Assembly (NCBI RefSeq): GCF_002091715.1
Contig: NZ_BDAG01000029.1
Span: 1-64,000 of the forward strand
DNA from: Pseudomonas migulae NBRC 103157
GTDB taxonomy: Bacteria; Pseudomonadota; Gammaproteobacteria; Pseudomonadales; Pseudomonadaceae
Direction of reading: 5' to 3'
DNA length: 64,000 nt
In this document: positions 1 to 8,080 of the stretch, piece by piece
Position numbering within the stretch: position 1 is the first letter of the stretch
Layout of the letters: every line of letters starts with the position of its first letter
Position numbers and translations under genes: made by a program
The notes under the pieces: generated by a model
The model's input: only the letters and a program-made list of their open reading frames with translations
Databases searched by the model: none
Told to the model about the DNA's origin: nothing

Positions 1-430
1 TGGCGATGGCGCCCTGCCAACCAACCTATTTTCGCGGAAATACGCTGACCTTGTAGGAGCCAGCTTGCTGGCGATGACGGCCTGCCAGCCAACCTGTTCT
101 CGCGGCTATACGCTGACCTCGTAGGAGCCGGCTTGCTGGCGATGACGCCCTGCCAACCAACCTATTCTCGCGGAAATACGCTGACCTCGTAGGAGCCGGC
201 TTGCTGGCGATGACGCCCTGCCAACCAACCTATTCTCGCGGAAATACGCTGACCTCGTAGGAGCCGGCTTGCTGGCGATGGCGGCCTGCCAGCCCACCTG
301 TCCTCGCGGAAATACGCAGACCTCGTAGGAGCCGGCTTGCTGGCGAAGTCGGCCTGCCAGCCCACCTATCCTCGCGGCTATACGCAGACCTCGCAGGCGC
401 CGGCTTGCTGGCGATGACGCCCTGCCAACC
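1..430. repeat. Tandem array of 68-bp units, each carrying a REP core
   Basis: The core GTAGGAGCCGGCTTGCTGG starts at 53, 121, 189, 257, 325 and, slightly altered, 393, so the period is exactly 68 bp. Each core is followed by about 44 bp that is also conserved (CCTGCCAACCAACCTATTCT and then CGCGGAAATACGCTGACCTC). Positions 1-52 are the tail of one more unit, so the array continues left of the window. All cores point the same way, unlike the inverted REP pairs elsewhere here. The last unit degenerates after about 430. The array lies just beyond the 3' end of nagE. Confidence 0.9.
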
Positions 431-461
431 GCCCCGATTTCCGCTGACGCCCCCGGCCTCT

Positions 462-492
462 GTGGGAGCGAGACCGGCTGCCGGCGATGACG
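462..492. repeat. Single REP variant downstream of nagE
   Basis: GTGGGAGCGAGACCGGCTGC followed by CGGCGATGACGG is another member of the Pseudomonas REP families. It differs from the 68-bp array units and lies about 20 bp beyond the nagE stop codon. Confidence 0.6.
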
Positions 493-512
493 GCCTTTCA
501 GGCAGCCAAGGC

Positions 513-2228
513 CTAAACCTTGGCACTCACCTCACTGCGATTGACCAGCGCCTCCAGCGCGTCACTCAGACTCGCTGCCTTGTCGCCAACCAAAAGGTGC
601 CAGACGCCACCCTCCAACTGACTGACCCCCTGGCAACCCAGTGCTTTCAAATCACACTCCGACAACGCTTTGCCATCGGCCAGGTGCAAACGAATCCGGG
701 TCATGGCCACGCAATCCATCTGCAACACATTTTCGCCGCCACCCAACGCATTCAGCCATTGCTGTGCTTCCGGCGTCGCCACTGCGGCCGGTGCAACCGT
801 GTCGATGGTGGCCGGTGGTGTGGACACCAGCGCGCGGCCCAGCGCCGGCATCGCCAAGCGGATCTCGTCGGCAATGCTGTCGGCCATCGGCCCGACGACC
901 ACCTGCAAACTTCCGCCCTTGCCCGGACGCACCACGGCCATCGCCCCCAGCGCTTTAAGCTCGGCATCGTTGGCCTTGTTGCGATCCACCATGTCCAGTC
1001 GCAGCCGCGTAGTGCAAGCGCCCACGGTAATCAGGTTCTGTGCGCCACCGAGCGCCTTGATGTACGCCCCGGCCCGTTCGTTTTCAGGCACCACGGCTTT
1101 CTCGGCCGTGGCGACCTCTTCACGGCCCGGCGTTTTCAAATTGAACCGACGGATGCAGAAATCAAACACCGCGTAATAGATCACGGCATACGCCAGCCCG
1201 ACCGGCACCACCAGCCAGCCATTGGTGGATTTGCCCCAACCGAGAATCATGTCGATGAAGCCGCCGGAGAAGGTAAAGCCGAGGTGGATGTTCAGCAGGT
1301 TGGTGATCGCCATCGACAGGCCCGTCAGCAGCGCATGCAGCAGATACAGCAGCGGCGCGAGAAACATGAAGGCGAATTCGATCGGTTCAGTCACGCCGGT
1401 CAGAAAGGAGGTCAGCGCCATCGACAGGAAGATCCCGCCCATGACCTTGCGCCGTTCCGGCAGGGCGTTGCGGTACATCGCCAGGCATGCGGCGGGCAGG
1501 CCGAAGATCATCATCGGGAACATGCCGGTCATGAACTGGCCGCCTTTCGGGTCGCCGGCGAAGTAGCGCGACAAGTCGCCGGTGATGACCGCGCCAGTGG
1601 TCGGGTCGGTGAAGTTACCGAAGACGAACCACGCCATGTTGTTGAGGATGTGGTGAAGCCCGGTGACGATCAGCAGGCGGTTGAACACGCCGAAGATAAA
1701 GGCGCCGAAGCTGCCGCTCTCCATCATCAAGGTGCCGAAGCTGTTGATGCCGTGCTGGATCGGTGGCCAGATCAACCCGAACACCACGCCCAGGCCGACA
1801 GCGGCGAACCCGGTGACAATCGGCACGAAACGCCGACCGCCGAAGAACGCCAGGTATTCCGGGAGCTTGATGTCCTTGAAACGGTTGTACAGCGCGCCGG
1901 CCATCAGGCCGCTGACGATCCCGGCGAGCATGCCCATGTTGATGCTCGCGTCGAGCACCTTGAGGGTGGAGATCATCACCAGGTAGCCAATCACCCCGGC
2001 GAGGCCGGCAGTGCCGTTGTTGTCCTTGGCGAAACCGACTGCGATGCCAATGGCAAAGATCATCGCCAGGTTAGCGAAAATGACCTGGCCGGCGTCGTGG
2101 ATGATCGCGATGTTCAGCAGGTCGGTGTCACCCAGGCGCAGCAGCAGGCCGGCAATCGGCAGGATCGCGATCGGCAGCATCAGCGCGCGGCCGAGGCGTT
2201 GCAGGCCTTCGATGAAATATTGGTACAT
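513..2228 (-). CDS. nagE: N-acetylglucosamine-specific PTS permease, EIICB with an extra C-terminal EIIB-like domain (NagE)
   Basis: Membrane permease that imports N-acetylglucosamine and phosphorylates it during uptake, taking phosphate from NagF. Residues 1-360 form the polytopic EIIC domain, with the family motif GVTEPIEFAF at 278-287. Residues 384-460 are an EIIB domain with its phospho-cysteine, Cys405, in GACTTRLRL. Residues about 486-565 are a second EIIB-like domain in which the Cys position is Ala508 (DCVAMTRIRL), so it is probably not phosphorylated. The start at 2228 (MYQYFIEG) was chosen because AGGGAGA precedes it and EIIC begins there; the open frame extends further upstream into nagF without family similarity. 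It is the last gene of the nag operon, 32 bp after nagF. Confidence 0.93.
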   Translation of the reverse strand: MYQYFIEGLQRLGRALMLPIAILPIAGLLLRLGDTDLLNIAIIHDAGQVIFANLAMIFAIGIAVGFAKDNNGTAGLAGVIGYLVMISTLKVLDASINMGMLAGIVSGLMAGALYNRFKDIKLPEYLAFFGGRRFVPIVTGFAAVGLGVVFGLIWPPIQHGINSFGTLMMESGSFGAFIFGVFNRLLIVTGLHHILNNMAWFVFGNFTDPTTGAVITGDLSRYFAGDPKGGQFMTGMFPMMIFGLPAACLAMYRNALPERRKVMGGIFLSMALTSFLTGVTEPIEFAFMFLAPLLYLLHALLTGLSMAITNLLNIHLGFTFSGGFIDMILGWGKSTNGWLVVPVGLAYAVIYYAVFDFCIRRFNLKTPGREEVATAEKAVVPENERAGAYIKALGGAQNLITVGACTTRLRLDMVDRNKANDAELKALGAMAVVRPGKGGSLQVVVGPMADSIADEIRLAMPALGRALVSTPPATIDTVAPAAVATPEAQQWLNALGGGENVLQMDCVAMTRIRLHLADGKALSECDLKALGCQGVSQLEGGVWHLLVGDKAASLSDALEALVNRSEVSAKV

Positions 2229-2260
2229 GGCGGATCTCCCTGGATTCTTTTTGTTGTTGT

Positions 2261-4777
2261 TCAGCTCAGAGGCCATTGCTGGTGACAGGCATGACGCACC
2301 GCCGCGGCGCTGCTCAGCTTGAGCAGGTTTTGGCTGATGCGTCGGCATTCGGCGGCGTCGAGGTGACGGACGCGGTCCTTGATTTCGCCGACCTGCACCG
2401 GGCTGACCGACAGCTCGCTGACGCCCAGGCCAATCAGGACCGGCGTGGCCAGCGGATCGGAGGCAAGCGCGCCACACACGCCGACCCAACGCTTATGCGT
2501 GGTCGCACCGGCGCAAGTCTGGGCAATCAAGCGCAGCAGCGCCGGGTGCATCGCATCGACGCGAGACGCGAGGCCGGCGTGGTCGCGGTCCATGGCCAGG
2601 GTGTATTGCGACAAGTCATTGGTGCCGATGGACAGGAAGTCCGCATGCTCGGCCAGTTGCTCGGCCAGCAACGCGGCGGCCGGGACTTCGATCATCACCC
2701 CCAGCTCCGGGCGTTCACTCACACCAAGTTCAGAACACAAGGCGTCGAGGCGCTGGCGGATGTGCAGCAGCTCGTCGACTTCGGTGATCATCGGCAGCAG
2801 GATCCGGCAGCGCGACAGCGGGTTGACGTGCAGCAGCGCGCGCAGTTGCTCATCGAGGATTTCCGGGCGGACCTGCGCCAGGCGAATACCGCGCAGACCG
2901 AGCACCGGATTGGCTTCGACGGGGAGCGGCAAGTAGTCGAGTTGCTTGTCGCCACCCACGTCGATGGTGCGGATGATCACCGACTTGTCGCCCATGGCGT
3001 CGAGCACGGCCTGATAGGCGCTGCGCTGTTCTTCTTCGTCCGGTGCGGTGTTGCGATCCACAAACAGAAACTCGGTACGCAGCAGGCCGACGCCATCGGC
3101 GCCATGGGCCAACGCATCGGCGGCTTCAGCGCTGGAAGCGACATTGGCGGCGACTTCAATGTGCAAACCGTCGAGGGTCAGTGCCGGATGATGTGCCTGG
3201 GTTTGTTGTTCGGCGCGGCGCTGCTGATGGTCGAGTTGTGCCTGGCGCACTTGCGACAAACGTTCGGCAGTCGGCAGCAGTTCCAGGCGACCGCTGTCGG
3301 CATCCAGCACCACCGCTTGCCCCTGTTGCTGATCCAGCAGTGTCGAACCCAGCGCGACCATGCACGGCAAGCCTTTGCCGCGAGCGAGAATCGCCACGTG
3401 GGACGTCGCGCCGCCCTCGGCCATGCACAAACCGGCGACGCCTTGCTGACTGAGTTGCAGCAGATCGGACGGGGTCAGTTCATGGGCAGCGACGATGGCG
3501 CCGACCGGTACGTCGTAGTGCCAGGTCTCGCCGAGCAAGGCGCGCAGCACCCGTTGCTTGAGGTCGCGCAGGTCGTTGGCTCGTTCGGCCAGCAGCGGGC
3601 TGCCGAGTTGCGCAAGCACCTCGCATTGCAGGTCGATCGACTGGCTCCAGGCGTGCGTCGCGGCCATGCCCCGGTCGATGGACGCGTTCGCCGCATCCAG
3701 CAACGCCGGGTCTTCGAGCAGCGCGAGGTGGGCGGCAAAGATCGCTTCTTCGTCGGTGTGCTTGTGCTTTTTGGCCTGGGCCAGGGTGCTGCCGATTTCG
3801 CTGCGCACGACGGCCAGCGCGGTATCGAGGGCGTGCAGTTGTTGTGCGGGGTCGTGGCTGCCGGCATCCGCCGGCAGGCTGATGGCATTCAAGCGAAACA
3901 ATGGCCCGCTGACCAGCCCGGGCGCGGCGCAGACACCGTGCAGCACACCCGCTTCAGCCGTCCGGTTGAAGCGGGTAACCGGTGCTGGCGCGACCGCGTG
4001 AGGGGCTTCGGCCAGCGCCGTGGATAACGCGATCAACAAGGCTTGCAGCGCCGCTTCGGCGTCCGAGCCCTGGCAACTGACCTGCACTTCATCCTGCTCG
4101 CCGACGGCCAGGCCCATCAGCCCGATCAGGCTGTCGCAGGTCGCCGATTTACCGGCGAAGTGCAGCTGCGATTTGCTTTTGAAACCCTGAGCGGTCTGGC
4201 GAATCAGCGCTGCCGGGCGAGCATGAAGCCCACCGCGATGAGCGATACGAATGTGCCCGACAATCGCTTCCCCGGACAGGTCCGCCTCAGCCTGCGCCCC
4301 CGACGCCTGCCGACGAATGATGTGCAGCAACGGCTCGCCGACTTTCATTGATTTCAGCGTGATCGGCCGGGCCTGGAAGTCCTGGCTGTTGGTCAGGATC
4401 ATCAGGCTGACCAGACTTTTGCACCGCTGCGCGACCCTGTCCAGGTCATAGCGCAACAACGGTTGGCCATTGCTGACCCGCGCGCCTTCCTTGACCAGCA
4501 TCGAGAAGCCTTCGCCCTGCAACTCGACGGTGTCGAGGCCCAGGTGCAGCAGCAGTTCGGCACCGTTGTCGGCGCGCAAGGTGATGGCGTGGCCGGTGCG
4601 GGCGACGTGCACCACCACACCGGCGCATGGCGCATGAAGGGTGTCGTTCAGCGGATCGATGGCGATGCCGTCGCCCATGGCGCCGCTGGCGAACACCGGG
4701 TCCGGGACTTTGGCGAGCGTGAGCACCGGGCCGCTGAGCGGGGCGCTGAGGGTCAGCTCTTTGTTATTGTTGTGCAT
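2261..4777 (-). CDS. nagF: Multiphosphoryl transfer protein EIIA-HPr-EI of the GlcNAc PTS
   Basis: Cytoplasmic fusion carrying all the soluble phosphotransfer steps from phosphoenolpyruvate to NagE. Residues 1-150 are an EIIA-Glc-type domain with the histidine pair His63 and His78 (LLLHLGLDTVEL). Residues about 173-255 are HPr, with His185 in LHARPAAL. Residues about 275-838 are Enzyme I, with phospho-His460 in GGATSHVAILARGKG and the C-terminal PEP-binding barrel (GTNDLSQYTLAMDRDHA). All three phosphorylation sites are intact, so the chain can work without separate Enzyme I or HPr proteins. The 838-aa length fits the Pseudomonas family. It lies between the SIS-type deaminase gene and nagE in one operon. 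Confidence 0.94.
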   Translation of the reverse strand: MHNNNKELTLSAPLSGPVLTLAKVPDPVFASGAMGDGIAIDPLNDTLHAPCAGVVVHVARTGHAITLRADNGAELLLHLGLDTVELQGEGFSMLVKEGARVSNGQPLLRYDLDRVAQRCKSLVSLMILTNSQDFQARPITLKSMKVGEPLLHIIRRQASGAQAEADLSGEAIVGHIRIAHRGGLHARPAALIRQTAQGFKSKSQLHFAGKSATCDSLIGLMGLAVGEQDEVQVSCQGSDAEAALQALLIALSTALAEAPHAVAPAPVTRFNRTAEAGVLHGVCAAPGLVSGPLFRLNAISLPADAGSHDPAQQLHALDTALAVVRSEIGSTLAQAKKHKHTDEEAIFAAHLALLEDPALLDAANASIDRGMAATHAWSQSIDLQCEVLAQLGSPLLAERANDLRDLKQRVLRALLGETWHYDVPVGAIVAAHELTPSDLLQLSQQGVAGLCMAEGGATSHVAILARGKGLPCMVALGSTLLDQQQGQAVVLDADSGRLELLPTAERLSQVRQAQLDHQQRRAEQQTQAHHPALTLDGLHIEVAANVASSAEAADALAHGADGVGLLRTEFLFVDRNTAPDEEEQRSAYQAVLDAMGDKSVIIRTIDVGGDKQLDYLPLPVEANPVLGLRGIRLAQVRPEILDEQLRALLHVNPLSRCRILLPMITEVDELLHIRQRLDALCSELGVSERPELGVMIEVPAAALLAEQLAEHADFLSIGTNDLSQYTLAMDRDHAGLASRVDAMHPALLRLIAQTCAGATTHKRWVGVCGALASDPLATPVLIGLGVSELSVSPVQVGEIKDRVRHLDAAECRRISQNLLKLSSAAAVRHACHQQWPLS

Positions 4778-4836
4778 GGCTCGGTCTCATTAAAAAACAA
4801 CAGTTCGTATCAACGCCGTAGGCAGTGGCTATGGGC

Positions 4837-5859
4837 TTAGTGCGTGCGGGTCACTTTGCTCAAATGCCGTGGTTGATCCGGGTCCATGCCTCGAGCGACT
4901 GCCAAACCGGCGGCCATGACATAGAAACTCTGGATCGCCAGAATCGGGTCAAGGGCCGGGTGTTCGGCGCGAGTCAGGGTGAGGTCGCGTTCGGCGATGT
5001 CATCCGGTGCGGCCAGCAACACACGGGCGCCGCGTTGGCGCATGTCGGCGGCGAGGCTGAGCAAACCCGCCTGTTCGGCGCCGCGCGGGGCGAACACCAG
5101 CAGCGGATAGTTTTCGTTGATCAACGCCATCGGCCCATGACGGACTTCGGCACTGCTGAAGGCTTCAGCCTGGATCGCCGAGGTTTCCTTGAACTTGAGT
5201 GCCGCTTCCTGGGCGATGGCAAAACCGGCGCCACGGCCGATCACCATCAACCGTTGGCAATCGCGCAGTGCATCAATGGCCAGGCTCCAGTCCTGTCGGG
5301 CGGCATCGCGCAGACCTTCCGGCAGCGCAAGGCCGGCTTCCAGCAATGCCTCGTCCTGTTTCCAGTGTGCAATCAGGCGGGCACTGGCACTGAGGGTGGC
5401 GATAAAACTCTTGGTCGCGGCGACGCTGCTTTCCGTCCCCGCGCACAGCGGCAGGCTGAACTCACACGCGGCTTCCAGCGGCGAGCTCTCGGCGTTGACC
5501 ATGGCAATGCTCAAGGCGCCGCGCTTGCGCAGCAAACGCAGGCTGTTGACCAGGTCCGGACTCTGCCCGGATTGCGAGAATGCGAACGCCACCTGCCCGC
5601 TGACCTTCAAGGGCGCTTGCTGCATGGTCACCACCGACATCGGCATCGACGCCACGGGAATCCCGAGTTGCTGCATGGTCAGGTAGGCAAAGTAACTGGC
5701 GGCATGGTCGGAGCTGCCACGAGCGACAGTCATCGCCACTTGCGGCGGCTGACGGCGCAGGCGTCCGGCGATCTCAATCATCTGCGGGTCGAGCTGCTGC
5801 AATTGCGCGTGCACGGCTTCGAACGAGGACAGCGCCTCATCAAGCATTTTTGAAGTCAA
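4837..5859 (-). CDS. SIS-domain glucosamine-6-phosphate deaminase (NagB-II type)
   Basis: A 340-aa protein with two sugar-isomerase (SIS) domains, related to the isomerase half of GlmS and to AgaS. Visible landmarks are the phosphosugar-binding ARGSSDHAASYF near residue 46, FSQSGQSPDLV, and a second domain with GRGAGFAIAQEAALKFKE. No classical NagB is present in the operon, so by context this protein converts glucosamine-6-phosphate to fructose-6-phosphate and ammonia after NagA. That assignment is inference from operon position plus known NagB-II proteins. Its start overlaps the 3' end of nagA by 20 bp, which suggests translational coupling. MLDEAL, four codons in, is an alternative start. 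Confidence 0.88.
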   Translation of the reverse strand: MTSKMLDEALSSFEAVHAQLQQLDPQMIEIAGRLRRQPPQVAMTVARGSSDHAASYFAYLTMQQLGIPVASMPMSVVTMQQAPLKVSGQVAFAFSQSGQSPDLVNSLRLLRKRGALSIAMVNAESSPLEAACEFSLPLCAGTESSVAATKSFIATLSASARLIAHWKQDEALLEAGLALPEGLRDAARQDWSLAIDALRDCQRLMVIGRGAGFAIAQEAALKFKETSAIQAEAFSSAEVRHGPMALINENYPLLVFAPRGAEQAGLLSLAADMRQRGARVLLAAPDDIAERDLTLTRAEHPALDPILAIQSFYVMAAGLAVARGMDPDQPRHLSKVTRTH

Positions 5860-6946
5860 TGTCTTCTCCTTCGACCATGACGGCGGTCAGTGTGAGTGAG
5901 CGATCAAGCCGCACGCAGTCGGCCCAGGCGCCGGGTTGCAGGCGTCCGCGTTCAGTGAGGCCGAGGTAGTCGGCGGGGAATTGCGAAAGACGTTGTGAGG
6001 CCTCGCTGATCGGCAAACCGATCTTCACCAGATTGCGCAGGGCTTGATCCATGGTCAGCGTGCTGCCGGCCAGCGTGCCGTCGGGCAAGCGCACGCCGCC
6101 CAGGCATTTGGTCACGGTGTGGCTGCCGAGCTTGTATTCACCGTCGGGCATGCCGGCGGCGGCGGTGGAATCGGTGACGCAATACAGGCACGGGATCGAC
6201 CGCAGGGCCACACGCATCGCACCGGGGTGCACGTGTAGCAAATCCGGAATCAGTTCCGCATATTTGGCATGGGCCAGCGCCGCGCCGACGATGCCGGGTT
6301 CGCGGTGGTGCAACGGGCTCATGGCGTTGTAGAGGTGGGTGAAGCTGGTCGCGCCGGCATTCAGCGCCGCCACGCCTTCCTCATAACTGCCGAGGGTGTG
6401 GCCGATTTGCATGCGCACGCCACGAGCACTGAGGGCGCGGATCAAGGCGTCATGACCGGCGATTTCCGGGGCAATGGTGATGACTCGGATCGGTGCCAGC
6501 GCCAGGTATTCTTCGACTTCGGCCATCAATGCGGTGTGGGCGAAATTCGGTTGGGCACCGAGTTTTCCGGGGTTGATGTAGGGGCCTTCCAGGTGCACGC
6601 CGAGTACCCGGGCGCTGCCGCCGGGGCGTCGCTCACAGAATTCGCCGACGGCTTTGAGCACGCTCGAAATCTCTTCGCTCGGCGCGGTCATGGTGGTGGC
6701 CAGCAACGAAGTCGTGCCGAAACGCACGTGGGTTCGGGTGATGGTTTCGAAGGCTGTCGCGCCTTCCATGATGTCTTTGCCGCCGCCGCCGTGAACGTGC
6801 AGGTCGATGAAACCTGGCAGCAGATAAGGCAGGTCGTTGTCTGCCGGATCACAAGGCACGCCTTCGATCGACACGACCTTGCCGTGTTCGTGAATCAGCC
6901 GGCCGCGTATCCAGCCGCCGGCGGTGAGGATGTTGTCTTCGGACAT
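5840..6946 (-). CDS. nagA: N-acetylglucosamine-6-phosphate deacetylase
   Basis: Cytoplasmic amidohydrolase that removes acetate from GlcNAc-6-phosphate, the product of NagE transport. Family motifs are visible in order: LHVHGGGG near residue 49, the metal-ligand region HLEGPYINPGKLGAQ, the histidine motifs IGHTLGSYEEG and THLYNAMSPLHHREPG, and the catalytic aspartate in CVTDSTAAAGMPDG. The length of 368 aa is normal for the family. It is the second gene of the operon, 44 bp after nagR, and overlaps the downstream SIS-type deaminase gene by 20 bp. The product feeds that deaminase directly. Confidence 0.95.
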   Translation of the reverse strand: MSEDNILTAGGWIRGRLIHEHGKVVSIEGVPCDPADNDLPYLLPGFIDLHVHGGGGKDIMEGATAFETITRTHVRFGTTSLLATTMTAPSEEISSVLKAVGEFCERRPGGSARVLGVHLEGPYINPGKLGAQPNFAHTALMAEVEEYLALAPIRVITIAPEIAGHDALIRALSARGVRMQIGHTLGSYEEGVAALNAGATSFTHLYNAMSPLHHREPGIVGAALAHAKYAELIPDLLHVHPGAMRVALRSIPCLYCVTDSTAAAGMPDGEYKLGSHTVTKCLGGVRLPDGTLAGSTLTMDQALRNLVKIGLPISEASQRLSQFPADYLGLTERGRLQPGAWADCVRLDRSLTLTAVMVEGEDIDFKNA

Positions 6947-6990
6947 GATGGGGTCTCGGTTTTAGCCGCGAAGCTTTATCTACGAAGCTT

Positions 6991-7722
6991 TTATCTTCGG
7001 AGCTCTGCGACAAAGTCGTAGTAGTCGTTGCGGCAATAGGTGTCGGTGACTTCGATCGGTGTGTTGTCTTCGAGGTAGCCGACCCGGGTCATCAGCAACA
7101 TGGCGGTGCCGGGGGCGATGCCCACCAGCGCCGCGAATTCGTCCGAGGCGTTGATCGCCTGAATGTGCTGCAAGGCGCGAACGATCGGTTTGCCGATGCC
7201 GTCGAGGTATTCGTAAAGGGAGTCGCCCACTGCTTGCGGCCTGGGAATGATCGAGGCGGGCAGGGTGCTCATCTCGATGGCCATCACCGTGTCGTCGGCT
7301 TTGCGCAGGCGTTTGAGCCGGGCGACCTTGTCATTCGGTGACAGGCCGAGGCGGATCAGTTCTTCGTGGGTCGGCGGGGTGATTTCACGCTCCAGCCATT
7401 GCGAGCCGGGGATGAAGCCCTTGAGCCGCAACATTTCGCTGAAACCCGAGAGGCGCGACAGCGGTTGTTCCAGGCGTGGGGTGATGAACGTGCCGGACCC
7501 TTGGTTGCGGCGGATCAGGCCTTGTTCGAACAGCACTTCCAGCGCCTTGCGAGCGGTGACGCGGGAGATGCCCAGCTGTTCGCTCAGATTGCGCTCGGAC
7601 GGCATGGCCTGCTCGGCTTTCCACTGGCCGGCATGGATCGCCGCTTCCAGATTGCGCGCCAGTTGCAGGTACAACGGCGTGGGCTGGGTGTCGTCAGGAC
7701 GTAGGGCCTGGAGGTCGTTCAT
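6991..7722 (-). CDS. nagR: GntR/HutC-family regulator of the nag operon
   Basis: A 243-aa transcription factor. The N-terminal winged helix (residues about 10-80) contains MPSERNLSEQLGISRVTARK and ends with the wing RRNQGSGTFI. The C-terminal UTRA domain (about 95-240) is the kind that binds amino-sugar phosphates. It is the first gene of the operon, and the TGGTATT array overlapping its promoter suggests negative autoregulation relieved by GlcNAc-6-P or GlcN-6-P; the effector is inferred from the family. The ATG at 7722 has only a weak Shine-Dalgarno (GGAC), consistent with low expression of a repressor. Confidence 0.92.
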   Translation of the reverse strand: MNDLQALRPDDTQPTPLYLQLARNLEAAIHAGQWKAEQAMPSERNLSEQLGISRVTARKALEVLFEQGLIRRNQGSGTFITPRLEQPLSRLSGFSEMLRLKGFIPGSQWLEREITPPTHEELIRLGLSPNDKVARLKRLRKADDTVMAIEMSTLPASIIPRPQAVGDSLYEYLDGIGKPIVRALQHIQAINASDEFAALVGIAPGTAMLLMTRVGYLEDNTPIEVTDTYCRNDYYDFVAELRR

Positions 7723-7773
7723 GTGGGATGTCCGATGCGGATATTGGAGTGTTGTCGCCCGGTGGTGCAGCGA

Positions 7774-7807
7774 AAACTAATACCACTTAAATACCATGTC
7801 AATACCA
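7774..7807 (-). promoter_or_regulatory. nag operon promoter overlapped by TGGTATT operator repeats
   Basis: On the minus strand TTGACA (7797-7802) and TAGTTT (7774-7779) are separated by 17 bp, a plausible sigma-70 promoter. Three direct TGGTATT repeats (complements at 7779-7785, 7790-7796 and 7801-7807) recur every 11 bp, about one helical turn, and cover the whole promoter. A fourth copy in the opposite orientation lies at 7873-7879. TGGTATT boxes are the form I recall for GntR-type NagR/NagQ regulators, so this is the likely NagR operator. Confidence 0.75.
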
Positions 7808-7899
7808 GTACTTTGCTGAAGGCGTGGGAAAGCCTGCCCTGTTGTGCGGCGTAAACGCTCTTCGGTTTGAAGTGGTATTAGGGGCGAGGATTTTTAAAG

Positions 7900-7979
7900 C
7901 AAAGATCGCAGCCTTCGGCAGCTCCTGCGGGGGGGAATGGTATCTACCCTGTAGGAGCTGCCGAAGGCTGCGATCTTTT
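7900..7979. repeat. Inverted REP pair (GCAGCCTTCGGCAGCTCC family)
   Basis: AAGATCGCAGCCTTCGGCAG at about 7901-7920 is mirrored by CTGCCGAAGGCTGCGATCTT at about 7958-7977. The pair can form a long hairpin. It lies in the 358-bp region between the nagR start and the L,D-transpeptidase gene. Confidence 0.8.
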
Positions 7980-8047
7980 GAATTTATTTTTCGAAGGCGA
8001 CCGAAGGTAGCGGTCAGACACGAAGCCAGAGAGCGGCACATAACTTT

Positions 8048-8077
8048 TGTAGCGAGGGAGCAAGCTCCCTCGCTACA
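8048..8077. repeat. Perfect 13-bp hairpin after the L,D-transpeptidase gene
   Basis: TGTAGCGAGGGAG, loop CAAG, CTCCCTCGCTACA. It lies 3 bp beyond the stop codon of the gene ending at 8081. No T-run follows in the direction of that gene, so it could protect the 3' end or terminate without a U-tract. It resembles a further Pseudomonas REP class. Confidence 0.7.
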
Positions 8078-8080
8078 GGT

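Noticed and set aside
1..430. CRISPR-like array
   Set aside because: The stretches between cores are themselves repeated rather than unique, the cores are REP sequences, and no cas gene is in the window.
1..526. Repeated short open frames on the minus strand (MGWQA..., QQAGSYEVSV...) across the left edge
   Set aside because: They are readings of the 68-bp REP array in different frames; 68 is not a multiple of three, and the peptide similarity follows from the DNA repeat.
405..4027. Long plus-strand open frames of 626 and 583 codons opposite nagE and nagF
   Set aside because: They are antisense shadows caused by high GC; they have low-complexity, histidine- and glutamine-rich translations, and the minus-strand PTS proteins have complete motifs.
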